A stretch of DNA of 22,613 bases from the NCBI GenBank assembly GCA_964347765.1, contig CAYGAG010000028.1, positions 1-22,613 of the forward strand, read 5' to 3'. Under the pieces are notes generated by a model, which searched no databases, was not told the DNA's origin, and was given only the letters and a program-made list of their open reading frames with translations. The DNA comes from CAYGAG01 sp964347765. GTDB taxonomy: Archaea > Thermoproteota > Bathyarchaeia > Bathyarchaeales > Bathycorpusculaceae. A program made the translations under genes and the position numbers. Shown here piece after piece: positions 7,213 through 13,488 of the stretch (the stretch's first letter is position 1; each line of letters begins with the position of its first letter).

Positions 7213-7362
7213 GTGAAGCCAAGCGTGAAGCTTTGGCTTGAACAATACCAGGCTGTTGCGATGCTAGGCTTCATTGAAATGACAGGATATTTTCTTATGC
7301 TATTGTTGCAGTTGTTAGCGGGGTTTTTCCTCGCATTTATCGGTCAGAAATTCGTTCGTTGA
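7213..7362 (+). CDS. Possible small single-helix membrane protein (49 aa, GTG start) or gene remnant
   Basis: The frame from 7183 to 7362 is free of stops and protein-like. It has an amphipathic stretch (VKLWLEQYQAVAMLGF), then a hydrophobic helix rich in Leu and Phe, and a basic end (QKFVR). The first usable start is GTG 7213, with only a weak AGG before it. Earlier residues (EFIEDLGVKP) also look coding, which suggests that the true start has been lost or that this is the tail of a larger gene. It shares frame with the membrane protein just upstream. Low certainty on boundaries, fair certainty that it is or was coding. Confidence 0.45.
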   Translation: MKPSVKLWLEQYQAVAMLGFIEMTGYFLMLLLQLLAGFFLAFIGQKFVR

Positions 7363-7413
7363 AAACCCAGTCTTTGAGTATGAAAGTTCAAATAATACTT
7401 TATTTGACTATAT

Positions 7414-8189
7414 TTGAGAAGATTGCCACCACGTTTTAAGGAGCAAGACAAAATCAAAATTCTTCTTTGGTGTGACCGTCACTGCTGTCTGTGTGGAAAG
7501 CAATGCGAACAGACATAATAGTTCATCACATTGAAACTGAAGGTAAGAATCAATTTGAATTCCAAGCAAATGAAGAGGTATCTGAAAGAACTATCGAATA
7601 TAGATAATGCCATTCTCCTCTGTCTTCAATGTCACGGCAAGATAAAAAGCTATGATCCAAAGCACCGTGGAGTACAAGGTACAAGATCAAGGAAATCAAG
7701 GCCCGAAGAGACCAAATCTATGAGATATATACAAGACATTTTGTACCACCTCTTCTATGGTATCTGCTGCCAAGGCTAGGCGATCGTAGACGTTCTCCAC
7801 TCAAATTACCTAGAGTCACGATTGCGATAGAGAATCATTCACTTAAGCTTCTTCCCATAAAGCTTCAAGTGATGGCAAGAGCTTTCCTTGGAGGTAAAGA
7901 AATAGATGTCGAAATAAATCCAAGAAAGCTTTATTATAACAAGGCAATAATCTGGAACCTCAATGCAGGACACACTTTCCTTGGGAATTTCAGTCTTGAC
8001 AAGAAGTGCGTCTCAAGTGAAGAACACCTATTGGTGGAGGTTATGGTCAATGCGATTGATTTTTACGAAAGATCCCATGAATTATTGCCAAATTGCTATA
8101 CATGTGACAGAAAGGAGAAGAATTGGTTTACAGAGCCAACCTCGTTCAGTGAACTAAAGAAATACAGGTACCCAGGAAGGACAAAATGA
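7414..8189 (+). pseudogene. HNH endonuclease gene, broken by two frameshifts and a 43-bp insertion
   Basis: Three frames together spell one protein. From TTG 7414: RRLPPRFKEQDK, then WCDRHCCLCGKQC, with a stop at 7516. After a one-base loss near 7513 comes VHHIETEGKN, ending at 7550. After 7551-7593 (an inserted copy of winged-helix DNA) comes SNIDNAILLCLQCHGKIKSY. After a second one-base loss in the C run at 7665-7666, the frame stays open from about 7668 to 8189. The CxxC, HH and CLQCH elements are the zinc and catalytic parts of an HNH nuclease, which cuts DNA using a metal ion. The YEIYTRHFVPP segment follows, then a C-terminal domain of about 130 residues that I cannot assign, with its own CYTC pair. 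Intact, it would be about 244 residues. An ATG at 7869 could still express the last 106 residues, but that part lacks the nuclease core. Confidence 0.82.
7551..7593 (+). repeat. 43-bp insertion copied from the winged-helix gene at 4122-4164
   Basis: The 43 bases are identical to the reverse complement of 4122-4164, with divergence at once on both sides. Deleting exactly these bases joins GGT-AAG-AAT to TCG-AAT-ATA-GAT and restores the HNH frame and motif (EGKNSNIDNAI). The rejoined site would contain GAATTC, a hexamer also present within the donor piece. No terminal inverted repeats or target duplication are seen, so this is not an ordinary transposon. Confidence 0.93.
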
Positions 8190-8192
8190 CGA

Positions 8193-8399
8193 TCAGTCTA
8201 TCCAGTAGTCTCTCTCTACAAGAGCTTTCTGGATTGCCTTTCTATGTCGGAAGAATCTGGTTAAGCATTTTTCGGAGCAGATGTATATGGGCACTACGGC
8301 TTCTCTGAACAAGGTCTTCCTTGTCTTCTTGTCACAGATTTCGCAGCGCGGTTCGTCTAGTTGGCTTGTCATCAAGGCTAGCCTTAGCTTCAAGCTCAT
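8193..8399 (-). CDS. Small treble-clef zinc-finger protein, TRASH/MYM-like (68 aa)
   Basis: Four cysteines are arranged as CEIC (C19, C22) and CSEKC (C41, C45), the latter within YICSEKCLTRFFRHR. The spacing resembles small treble-clef domains such as TRASH, which bind metal and serve in metal sensing or protein contacts. A basic helix follows, then an acidic end (VERDYWID). I chose ATG 8399; a TTG at 8420 would add seven residues and has a TTTAAA box about 35 bases upstream. The gene is convergent with the broken HNH gene, three bases separating their ends. Function unknown beyond probable zinc binding. Confidence 0.68.
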   Translation of the reverse strand: MSLKLRLALMTSQLDEPRCEICDKKTRKTLFREAVVPIYICSEKCLTRFFRHRKAIQKALVERDYWID

Positions 8400-8579
8400 A
8401 AAAGAGAAGCGGTGAAACAACCTTTCCCGGTAGAAGAGGGAGAGATAGTTTAAAGTCTAACTTCCTGCTCAGATCATTCGCTGAATCCTGCATCTAGATG
8501 TTGACTTCACAAAATAGATACCACTAATACCACAAGTCTAACATCTCTGTCCATATTCGGTACCACCAGTAGGTACCTG

Positions 8580-8607
8580 CAACGGGGAGTCAGACGATTC
8601 CCCGTTG
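8580..8607. repeat. Perfect 9-bp inverted repeat (hairpin)
   Basis: CAACGGGGA (8580-8588) and TCCCCGTTG (8599-8607) pair perfectly around a 10-base loop. No T tract follows, so it is not a usual terminator. It does not fit a tRNA arm either. Confidence 0.7.
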
Positions 8608-8716
8608 TCCCACAGGAAATGTACTACGCTGTTATATCTTTGATGCCTATGTTTGCAGAGTCGTGTTTTGAAGTGGTTCAGGTTAGCCTAACTGTGATAA
8701 AAAGAGGGGTTCTTAA

Positions 8717-8730
8717 TGGATCGCGATCCA
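8717..8730. promoter_or_regulatory. 14-bp perfect palindrome upstream of the methyltransferase
   Basis: TGGATCGCGATCCA reads the same on both strands and lies about 40 bases before the probable TATA box of the gene at 8799. It could be an activator or repressor site; the protein that binds it is unknown. Confidence 0.5.
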
Positions 8731-8767
8731 CAGGACAAGCGCGCGCGATTGATAGGCAGTTCTCAAG

Positions 8768-8776
8768 ATATTTAAG
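8768..8776 (+). promoter_or_regulatory. TATA box supporting a leaderless GTG start at 8799
   Basis: ATATTTAAG is centred about 27 bases before the GTG at 8799, the normal archaeal distance between TATA box and first transcribed base. It argues that the message begins at the start codon. Confidence 0.5.
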
Positions 8777-8798
8777 TCCGCTTGTAAGTTTTGGTGGT

Positions 8799-9557
8799 GT
8801 GAAAAAGGCAAACTACAGACGGATCGCGAACACATACGATATAGCACGCTCCATGTCAGAAGAGAACCTAGAACTCTGGCTAAGACTGATCTCAGAGAAA
8901 CTTGGGGATCATCGAAACCTAAAACTCCTAGATCTAGGTTGCGGTACAGGAAGATTTTCAATCCCTATTGCAGATCGTTTAGGATACTCTGTTACAGGTG
9001 CGGACGAGTCATCAGCAATGCTTCGAGAGGCAAGGAAGAAAGACGAAGGAGCACAAGTCAAATGGGACATTCAAGAAGCTACATCATTATCTTACCCTGT
9101 TGAATCATTCGATGCAGTCTTTATGTCACATCTTCTTCATCATGTTGACGAACCTTTGAGGGTCGTGGAGGAATGTCACAGAATCTTGAGACCTAAAGGG
9201 ATACTTCTTGATCGCTACGGGGCCATAGAAGATATTCATGATGACCCCGAGCACAGGTTTTTCCCAAGAATCATTGAACTTGATCGAGCCCGTACTCCAA
9301 CAGTGGAACAAGTTGAAAAATGGTTTGGAACTGCTGGATTCAAGCGTGTCTCATCAGAAACAATAGAACAGCGAACTTTTAGTTACGTAGAGGAAAGAGT
9401 GAAAAAAGCTGAATTAAGACACACTTCTGCTCTGACCCTCATTAGCCAATCTGATTTTAAACAGGGGCTGGAAGCTCTACGAGAATATGTTTCAGATAAC
9501 CCAGATGATCCTTGGCTTCTCAACGATAGAATAACGCTAACAATTGGAGAAAGATAG
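8799..9557 (+). CDS. Class I SAM-dependent methyltransferase (252 aa)
   Basis: The Rossmann-fold methyltransferase motifs are clear. LDLGCGTGRF (residues 44-53) binds SAM, D70 in the GADESSAML loop would hold the ribose, SFDAVFMSHLLHHV is motif II/post-II, and ECHRILRPKGILL is motif III. This is the Methyltransf_11/25 type, which methylates small molecules; the substrate is not visible. The frame stays open to 8619, but I chose GTG 8799. The homologous region begins directly there (KKANYRRIANTYDIA), a TATA box lies 27 bases upstream, and the extra N-terminus would cover palindromic DNA. Two small hairpins follow the stop. No pathway neighbours are present to suggest a substrate. Confidence 0.87.
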   Translation: MKKANYRRIANTYDIARSMSEENLELWLRLISEKLGDHRNLKLLDLGCGTGRFSIPIADRLGYSVTGADESSAMLREARKKDEGAQVKWDIQEATSLSYPVESFDAVFMSHLLHHVDEPLRVVEECHRILRPKGILLDRYGAIEDIHDDPEHRFFPRIIELDRARTPTVEQVEKWFGTAGFKRVSSETIEQRTFSYVEERVKKAELRHTSALTLISQSDFKQGLEALREYVSDNPDDPWLLNDRITLTIGER

Positions 9558-9585
9558 AGCGCGCGTCTATGTAGGTTATACATAG
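9554..9585 (+). terminator. Paired hairpins just after the methyltransferase stop
   Basis: ATAGA and TCTAT flank a GCGCGCG core (9554-9570). They are followed directly by CTATGTA (9567-9573) and TACATAG (9579-9585) around a five-base loop. The position between convergent genes suggests transcript ends, although no long T tract follows. Confidence 0.4.
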
Positions 9586-9593
9586 GCAACAAG

Positions 9594-9821
9594 TTAGCTA
9601 TTATCTCTTACATTTTGGTCGGACCGCGCGTGCACGCTCCTCCCTAGGTGGTACAGATTCCAAAGACGCTCATGAAAATAATACAAGAGAAGCTTTCCAA
9701 AGAATTCGATGGTACCAATTTGAAGGCTAACCACAAGATTCTTCGTAAAAACAAGAATCATAATCATAGTTGTCAAAGTTGAGATAAATCGAAAGCTTAC
9801 AGATTTTAGGACACTTCTCAT
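9594..9821 (-). CDS. DUF2061-family small membrane protein (75 aa)
   Basis: The sequence matches the DUF2061 pattern: RSVLKSVSFRFISTLTT, a membrane helix ending at TKNLV, a second hydrophobic stretch (VVSLQIGTIEFFGKLLLYYFHERLWN) with the typical YYxHERxWN end, then a basic tail. The family is a small membrane domain of unknown function. I prefer ATG 9821, whose bases overlap the TGA of the 41-residue ORF upstream (ATGA); ATG 9833 in the same frame would add four residues. A CG-alternating tract (9625-9630) encodes part of the C-terminal tail, which is longer and more basic than usual. Confidence 0.78.
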   Translation of the reverse strand: MRSVLKSVSFRFISTLTTMIMILVFTKNLVVSLQIGTIEFFGKLLLYYFHERLWNLYHLGRSVHARSDQNVRDNS

Positions 9822-9943
9822 GCGATTTTCCATGCTTCCACTTCATACTCCTTAATAGTTTCCCCAATCTGCCTATCTCTTCTTTGTGCGAAATAATGGT
9901 TTCGAATTGCGAATCCATATTCAGAATTTAGCAACACGCGCAT
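9818..9943 (-). CDS. Small hypothetical protein (41 aa) coupled to the DUF2061 gene
   Basis: The ORF opens with ATG at 9943 and its TGA (9818-9820) overlaps the ATG of the DUF2061 gene at 9821, a typical coupled pair. A TATA-like CTTATACA on the minus strand at 9977-9984 lies about 40 bases upstream of the start. The protein is short and charged, ending in an acidic helix (GETIKEYEVEAWKIA). No family is recognised. A different frame here (9727-9918) is also open but gives less natural sequence after about 20 residues. The overlap is the main reason to accept it. Confidence 0.5.
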   Translation of the reverse strand: MRVLLNSEYGFAIRNHYFAQRRDRQIGETIKEYEVEAWKIA

Positions 9944-10065
9944 GAACTCGCAGATTAGAGTTTTTTGTGATACGCATGTATAAGCTTACGTTTGATCAGT
10001 ATGTTGTCTTCATAAGTCATTTAATCACTACTTCGCCTCTTTTACCGTGATTATGAGGCTAAGCC

Positions 10066-11073
10066 ATGAAGGTTTGGGGTTTTGGAAATTTTTATTCTAA
10101 CTTGGAGCGTGCTAGTCAGGAAGGGAGCGGATTTTCACTCAGTTATTTTGCTCTCGTTTTAGCATCAGCTCTTCTTGCCACTTTAGGTTTGTTAGCTGAT
10201 AGTGTGGCAGTAATAATTGGGTCAATGTGTATTGCACCATTTCTAGGTCCTTCAAGGGCTGTTTCGATTGGAGCCATATACAAAAAATGGAAAATTGTTG
10301 CTAAGGCCCTGATTAAGCAATTGTGTGGTTTGTTGGTCATTGGGTCTACAGTAGCATTTTTGGCTAACGTGGCTCTAATACGTTTGTCGCCAGAAATCAC
10401 CGTCACTCCGGAGATACTAGCCAGAACGTTACCTACTCCAAAAGATGTGTATTTTGCTACCTTTATTGCAGTTCTGTCTGGTTTTGTTGCTTCTTTTGTG
10501 TTGGTTGCCACTCCAAAAATGAGTTTAAAGCCATATCACGAACTGCCATTAGTCCACAATCCAAGGCTGTTGGATGCGACGATTGGAGTGGAAATTGCCA
10601 TTTCTTTGATTCCGCCAGCATCTGTTGTGGGGATAGCACTTGCTTTTGGAGCACCTGATATGTTTCTCCATGCTCTTGCACTGCTGATGATTAATGTGGT
10701 TGGTTTAGACATAACCGGTATGATAGTTTTGCGCCTGTGGGGAGTCACATCCAAGCCTTTACAACTAGAAAAGACAATAAATAAAACAATAAAGGAAACT
10801 ATAAATGCCCAAGTCGAAGCAGATGCAATATCTACGAAAGTAATTCTTCACAGCTATGAAAAGGCAGATATCCATGTTACACTTCGTGCCTTTGAAGCCC
10901 ATGACCATACATATCGATTACTTGCGGAAAGAACCTCTGAAGAAGTAAAAAGAAAAACTGGAGTTTCGAATAGTGTGAGGATAATTGTTACCTCAGTAAG
11001 CATGCATGAGAGTTCTGACTATGCAATTCTTGTGCCCGACGTGCCAGAGTATGCTTCAATCGAAGAGGCGTAA
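10066..11073 (+). CDS. DUF389-family integral membrane protein (335 aa)
   Basis: The protein belongs to DUF389 (also described as a conserved hydrophobic domain, TIGR00341). Five or six membrane helices span residues about 20-225, with the family signatures LLADSVAVIIGSMCIAPFLGP and EIAISLIPPASVVGIALAFG. The last 105 residues form a soluble alpha/beta domain. The function of the family is not established. The ATG at 10066 follows a GAGG at 10055-10058. It is at the short end of the family, which often has an extra N-terminal soluble domain; here that is missing. A GCGCGC tract lies just after the stop. Confidence 0.9.
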   Translation: MKVWGFGNFYSNLERASQEGSGFSLSYFALVLASALLATLGLLADSVAVIIGSMCIAPFLGPSRAVSIGAIYKKWKIVAKALIKQLCGLLVIGSTVAFLANVALIRLSPEITVTPEILARTLPTPKDVYFATFIAVLSGFVASFVLVATPKMSLKPYHELPLVHNPRLLDATIGVEIAISLIPPASVVGIALAFGAPDMFLHALALLMINVVGLDITGMIVLRLWGVTSKPLQLEKTINKTIKETINAQVEADAISTKVILHSYEKADIHVTLRAFEAHDHTYRLLAERTSEEVKRKTGVSNSVRIIVTSVSMHESSDYAILVPDVPEYASIEEA

Positions 11074-11540
11074 ATAACTAAGCCAGAGCGCGCCATCTTC
11101 CACTATCTCTCCTTCCTTCCCCTGAATTTTCCTCTTTCTTGTCACAATCAGCGTGGACTGAATATCTCTGGAAATAGACGGTATATTGCATATACTAAAA
11201 CACCAAGCCCCAGTATCACAATGAACAAGAACACTACGATTAGATTCACCGTCTCCATAATTTTCCTTTCGATTGTTTTCTCATTTCCCTTATCTTCGGC
11301 CAATATCTGATTTTCTCCTCCAAGGGCAACCCATAAAGTTTGAAGCTCGACGCATCCACGCGCAAACTTCCCCCTTTTTTCGTTAACGATGACTTGTAGG
11401 CTTCAGTACTCAGGTTAGACAGACAGTCAGTATGAATCCAAAATGGGTGTCCAAAATTCATATTCTGAATATTTCTGCAGTCTTCATAAGCTTGTTAAAT
11501 ATCCAGATCCATTTCACTGCGTAGAGGTTGAGGAAAATCC
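11074..11540. other. Intergenic region holding one very small minus-strand gene
   Basis: Apart from the 36-residue ORF at 11148-11258, nothing convincing is seen. GCGCGC lies at 11088-11093 and a pyrimidine-rich stretch at 11097-11140. A minus-strand ORF at 11246-11461 lacks protein-like composition. Confidence 0.5.
11148..11258 (-). CDS. Very small single-helix membrane protein (36 aa)
   Basis: ATG 11258 follows an SD-like AAAGGA at four to seven bases. The product is METVNLIVVFL and onward, one hydrophobic helix at about 5-26, then a short tail YRLFPEIFSPR before TGA. The layout of start, helix and positively charged tail is typical of true small membrane proteins. It is convergent with the DUF389 gene, with 74 bases between the stops. 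No family is recognised and the size limits certainty. Confidence 0.5.
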   Translation of the reverse strand: METVNLIVVFLFIVILGLGVLVYAIYRLFPEIFSPR

Positions 11541-11723
11541 ATGAACCATAACCTAACACCCAAGCAAAGAAAAGAATTAGAAGGAAAAATGGCCAACGTT
11601 CTCGAGGATGACCTGTCTGAGCTTTCAGAGGAATTGCAAAGAATATTGGTAGACGATATGGTCACTGCCTTTCAAAATAGGATGAAAGTGTTAATTCGCG
11701 CACAGAGGAAACGGATCTACTAA
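11541..11723 (+). CDS. Small helical hypothetical protein (60 aa)
   Basis: ATG 11541 is preceded by GAGG at 11530-11533. The protein is almost wholly helical and strongly charged: an opening NLTPKQRKELEGK, an acidic middle (LEDDLSELSEELQRILVDD), and a very basic end (RMKVLIRAQRKRIY). This polarity suggests a protein or nucleic acid contact, but I do not recognise a family. It is followed after about 85 bases by the HTH_45 gene, which has its own TATA box, so it is probably transcribed alone. Confidence 0.6.
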   Translation: MNHNLTPKQRKELEGKMANVLEDDLSELSEELQRILVDDMVTAFQNRMKVLIRAQRKRIY

Positions 11724-11767
11724 CGTAGACTAAAGAAGAGAAAGACATAGTTTGAATACATAAAAGA

Positions 11768-11774
11768 TTTATAC
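11768..11774 (+). promoter_or_regulatory. TATA box for the HTH_45 regulator
   Basis: TTTATAC preceded by the purine-rich AAAAGA (a plausible BRE) lies about 40 bases before ATG 11809. A GAGG at 11797-11800 between them can serve as SD. Confidence 0.6.
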
Positions 11775-11808
11775 AAAAAAGCCTAGATATGCCGAAGAGG
11801 TTTCGCTG

Positions 11809-12102
11809 ATGAGAAGATCAAAACTTGAAATGTATATTGACATATTAAAGGTGTTAGCCCACAAGGGTCCATTGAAGCTGACGCACATAATGTACAAAGC
11901 TAACGTTAACTGCAGCGTCTTGAAGGAATACCTTGATTTTCTGATGGAGCAAGGCCTTGTGGAAGAGAGAAGCGTTGGCAAGCGTAGAGTTATCTACGCG
12001 ATAACCCAAAAGGGCATCAAGGTACTAAAGTACTTCAGGGATCTGAAACAGATACTGCCCATCGCTGAGGAAATCAGAAACAAGATGCCTCTACCTTACT
12101 AG
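11809..12102 (+). CDS. HTH_45-type winged-helix regulator (97 aa)
   Basis: The sequence closely follows the archaeal HTH_45 pattern: MRRSKLEMYIDILKVLAHKGPLKLTHIMYKANVN split as helix 1 (3-18) and helix 2 (22-32), recognition helix 35-47 (CSVLKEYLDFLMEQG), a wing (VEERSVGKRRVIYAITQKG), and a last helix used for dimer contacts. Such proteins are single-domain DNA-binding regulators; the target is unknown. It has its own TATA box and SD and a T6 tract 25-30 bases past its stop (12128-12133), so it stands as a one-gene unit. Confidence 0.9.
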   Translation: MRRSKLEMYIDILKVLAHKGPLKLTHIMYKANVNCSVLKEYLDFLMEQGLVEERSVGKRRVIYAITQKGIKVLKYFRDLKQILPIAEEIRNKMPLPY

Positions 12103-12127
12103 ACCGCCTTGCCAGGTCCTCCGCAAG

Positions 12128-12133
12128 CTTTTT
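12128..12133 (+). terminator. T tract after the HTH_45 gene
   Basis: A T6 run lies about 26 bases after the stop of the HTH_45 gene. Archaeal transcription commonly ends at such runs. Confidence 0.45.
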
Positions 12134-12180
12134 TAGCAATTCAGCTCAGGAAAGCAGAAGCGACTACGAATCTGACCTTC

Positions 12181-12321
12181 TTATTCTTGTCCGGTTTCAC
12201 GTTTAGATCTAGCTTCACGTAGTATCTTTCTTAAACAGTTATTTGTGTTGTGAATAAGGACACGGGTGTCGTAAGACTTAATAAACACAGTCGCCCTACC
12301 ATCTTTGTACATGTAACACAT
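12181..12321 (-). CDS. Possible small basic protein (46 aa), divergent from the wHTH-ParA operon
   Basis: ATG 12321 (or 12312) opens a frame with natural composition: MCYMYKDGRATVFIKSYD as a beta-rich start, then a basic helix (CLRKILREARSKRETG). The start lies only 13 bases from the GTG of the divergent winged-helix gene, so the two would share one small control region. No SD is seen. The frame also extends further upstream over the neighbouring gene, which I regard as chance. No family is recognised. Confidence 0.42.
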   Translation of the reverse strand: MCYMYKDGRATVFIKSYDTRVLIHNTNNCLRKILREARSKRETGQE

Positions 12322-12334
12322 CTGGGGAGCTGGC

Positions 12335-12703
12335 GTGACACAACAGAAGGTTCTAGGGAAAAAATCCGTGAAAATACTAGAGAAGATCAGGGAGAATCTT
12401 GAGAGGCTAAATGAGAAAATGGAAGTCATGATTGAGCTGCAGAAACGCGACCAGAAGAACGTGGAGCCGCTCCCTGAAACACCTCTCGATGTCATGACCT
12501 TGCTCTCCATGCCAGATCACCTCCGAAAGACGGCAATGACTGTGTGTAGGCTAGGCAGAGCGACGGCTCTACAGGTAGCCCAGCAAACTCGCAGAGCAAG
12601 AGCAGTGGAGAGCGGATATCTAAACCAGCTTGTAATTATGGGATATCTAAAGAAGGAGAGAGTCGGAAGAAAAGCCTACTTTTACGTAGAAAAGGAAGGA
12701 TGA
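12335..12703 (+). CDS. Winged-helix protein with N-terminal coiled coil (122 aa), partner of ParA-like ATPase
   Basis: GTG 12335 follows GGGGAG (12324-12329). Residues about 9-45 form a heptad-like coiled coil (KILEKIRENLERLNEKMEVMIELQKR). Residues 55-120 form a winged helix, with a helix-turn-helix at ATALQVAQQTRRARAVESGYLNQLV and a wing KKERVGRKAYFYVE. Its TGA overlaps the ATG of the ParA-like gene (ATGA). A DNA-binding protein paired with a ParA/MinD ATPase recalls plasmid or chromosome partition modules, with this protein in the role of the centromere-binding partner. That role is inferred from gene order; a transcription factor controlled by the ATPase is the alternative. Confidence 0.8.
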   Translation: MTQQKVLGKKSVKILEKIRENLERLNEKMEVMIELQKRDQKNVEPLPETPLDVMTLLSMPDHLRKTAMTVCRLGRATALQVAQQTRRARAVESGYLNQLVIMGYLKKERVGRKAYFYVEKEG

Positions 12704-13488
12704 CCGGAGTGGGCAGGATAATCGCCGTACACTCTTACAAGGGTGGAACGGGAAAGACCTTGGTTTCCATAAATCTTGCTGCCACTCTGGCCATGCGTGG
12801 TAAAAGAGTATGTTTAATGGACTTCGATTTCCGTGCTCCGAGCCTAGCCACGTTCTTTGGCGATCAGAACTTGGAGTGCTGGCTCAATGACTACCTGAAC
12901 GGTACGTGTAAGATTGATAAGGTCTTGGTAGATCTCAGCTATACAATCGGTGGTGAGGGCAAACTTTTTGTTGGACTGGCCAATCCATCCACAGAAGCGA
13001 TAAGAGACATGTCTGCAAAGGACAGAAAATGGGAAATGAAGGCTCTAGGAAGATTATTGGATCTGCGGAACTCTCTTCTCAATGACGGACACTTCGAATA
13101 TCTCATCTTCGACACCAGTCCAGGACTCCAATATTCATCAATAAACGCCATAGTGAGTGCTGACCAAGTCCTCGTAGCCACCACCTTTGACATGTCAGAC
13201 GTTAAAGGTACAAGACGTATGCTGCGTGAACTCTACGAATTGTTTGAGAAGAAAACAGATGTAATCGTAAACAAAGTCCTGTATGATGTCTCTTCGAAGT
13301 CTGAGAATGAAGATTTACAGAATCGGGTTTCAGACACTTACAAAGCACGAGTTGTCGGAGTAATACCTTGTTTTTGCGACGTGTCAAGAGCCGAAGGAGC
13401 TTTCATCTTTACGCTGGAAAAGCCAGAGCATCCATTTTCGAAGATTATTAGCGAGATCTCAGCCAAAATAGAGAAGAGTGAGTTCTAG
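12700..13488 (+). CDS. ParA/MinD-family P-loop ATPase (262 aa)
   Basis: The deviant Walker A motif YKGGTGKTLVSINLA (signature K14, catalytic K19) marks the ParA/MinD/Mrp family. The switch I-like FDFRAPS, Walker B LIFDTSPG and the later VNKVL segment (nucleotide base contact) are in order. Such ATPases dimerise on ATP and position DNA or protein cargo. No C-terminal amphipathic MinD-type membrane helix is evident, and the short form resembles ParA without an N-terminal HTH. The start overlaps the stop of the winged-helix gene, so the two are made together. The gene is convergent with the 39-aa four-cysteine ORF, with no spacer. Confidence 0.9.
   Translation: MTGVGRIIAVHSYKGGTGKTLVSINLAATLAMRGKRVCLMDFDFRAPSLATFFGDQNLECWLNDYLNGTCKIDKVLVDLSYTIGGEGKLFVGLANPSTEAIRDMSAKDRKWEMKALGRLLDLRNSLLNDGHFEYLIFDTSPGLQYSSINAIVSADQVLVATTFDMSDVKGTRRMLRELYELFEKKTDVIVNKVLYDVSSKSENEDLQNRVSDTYKARVVGVIPCFCDVSRAEGAFIFTLEKPEHPFSKIISEISAKIEKSEF

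Larger units (their letters stand above)
8400..8798. other. Intergenic region rich in palindromes
   Basis: No gene is convincing here. The region holds a 9-bp stem with a 10-base loop (8580-8607), two GGTACC copies around 8560-8576, a 14-bp perfect palindrome (8717-8730) and an alternating CG tract (8739-8747). A TATA-like ATATTTAAG at 8768-8776 precedes the methyltransferase. The palindromes lie upstream of that gene and may control it. Confidence 0.6.

Noticed and set aside
8580..8607. Hairpin considered as part of a tRNA
   Set aside because: No acceptor stem, TTC loop or CCA-like end fits around it.
8619..8798. N-terminal extension of the methyltransferase frame
   Set aside because: It covers palindromic DNA and the TATA box; family similarity begins at about 8799.
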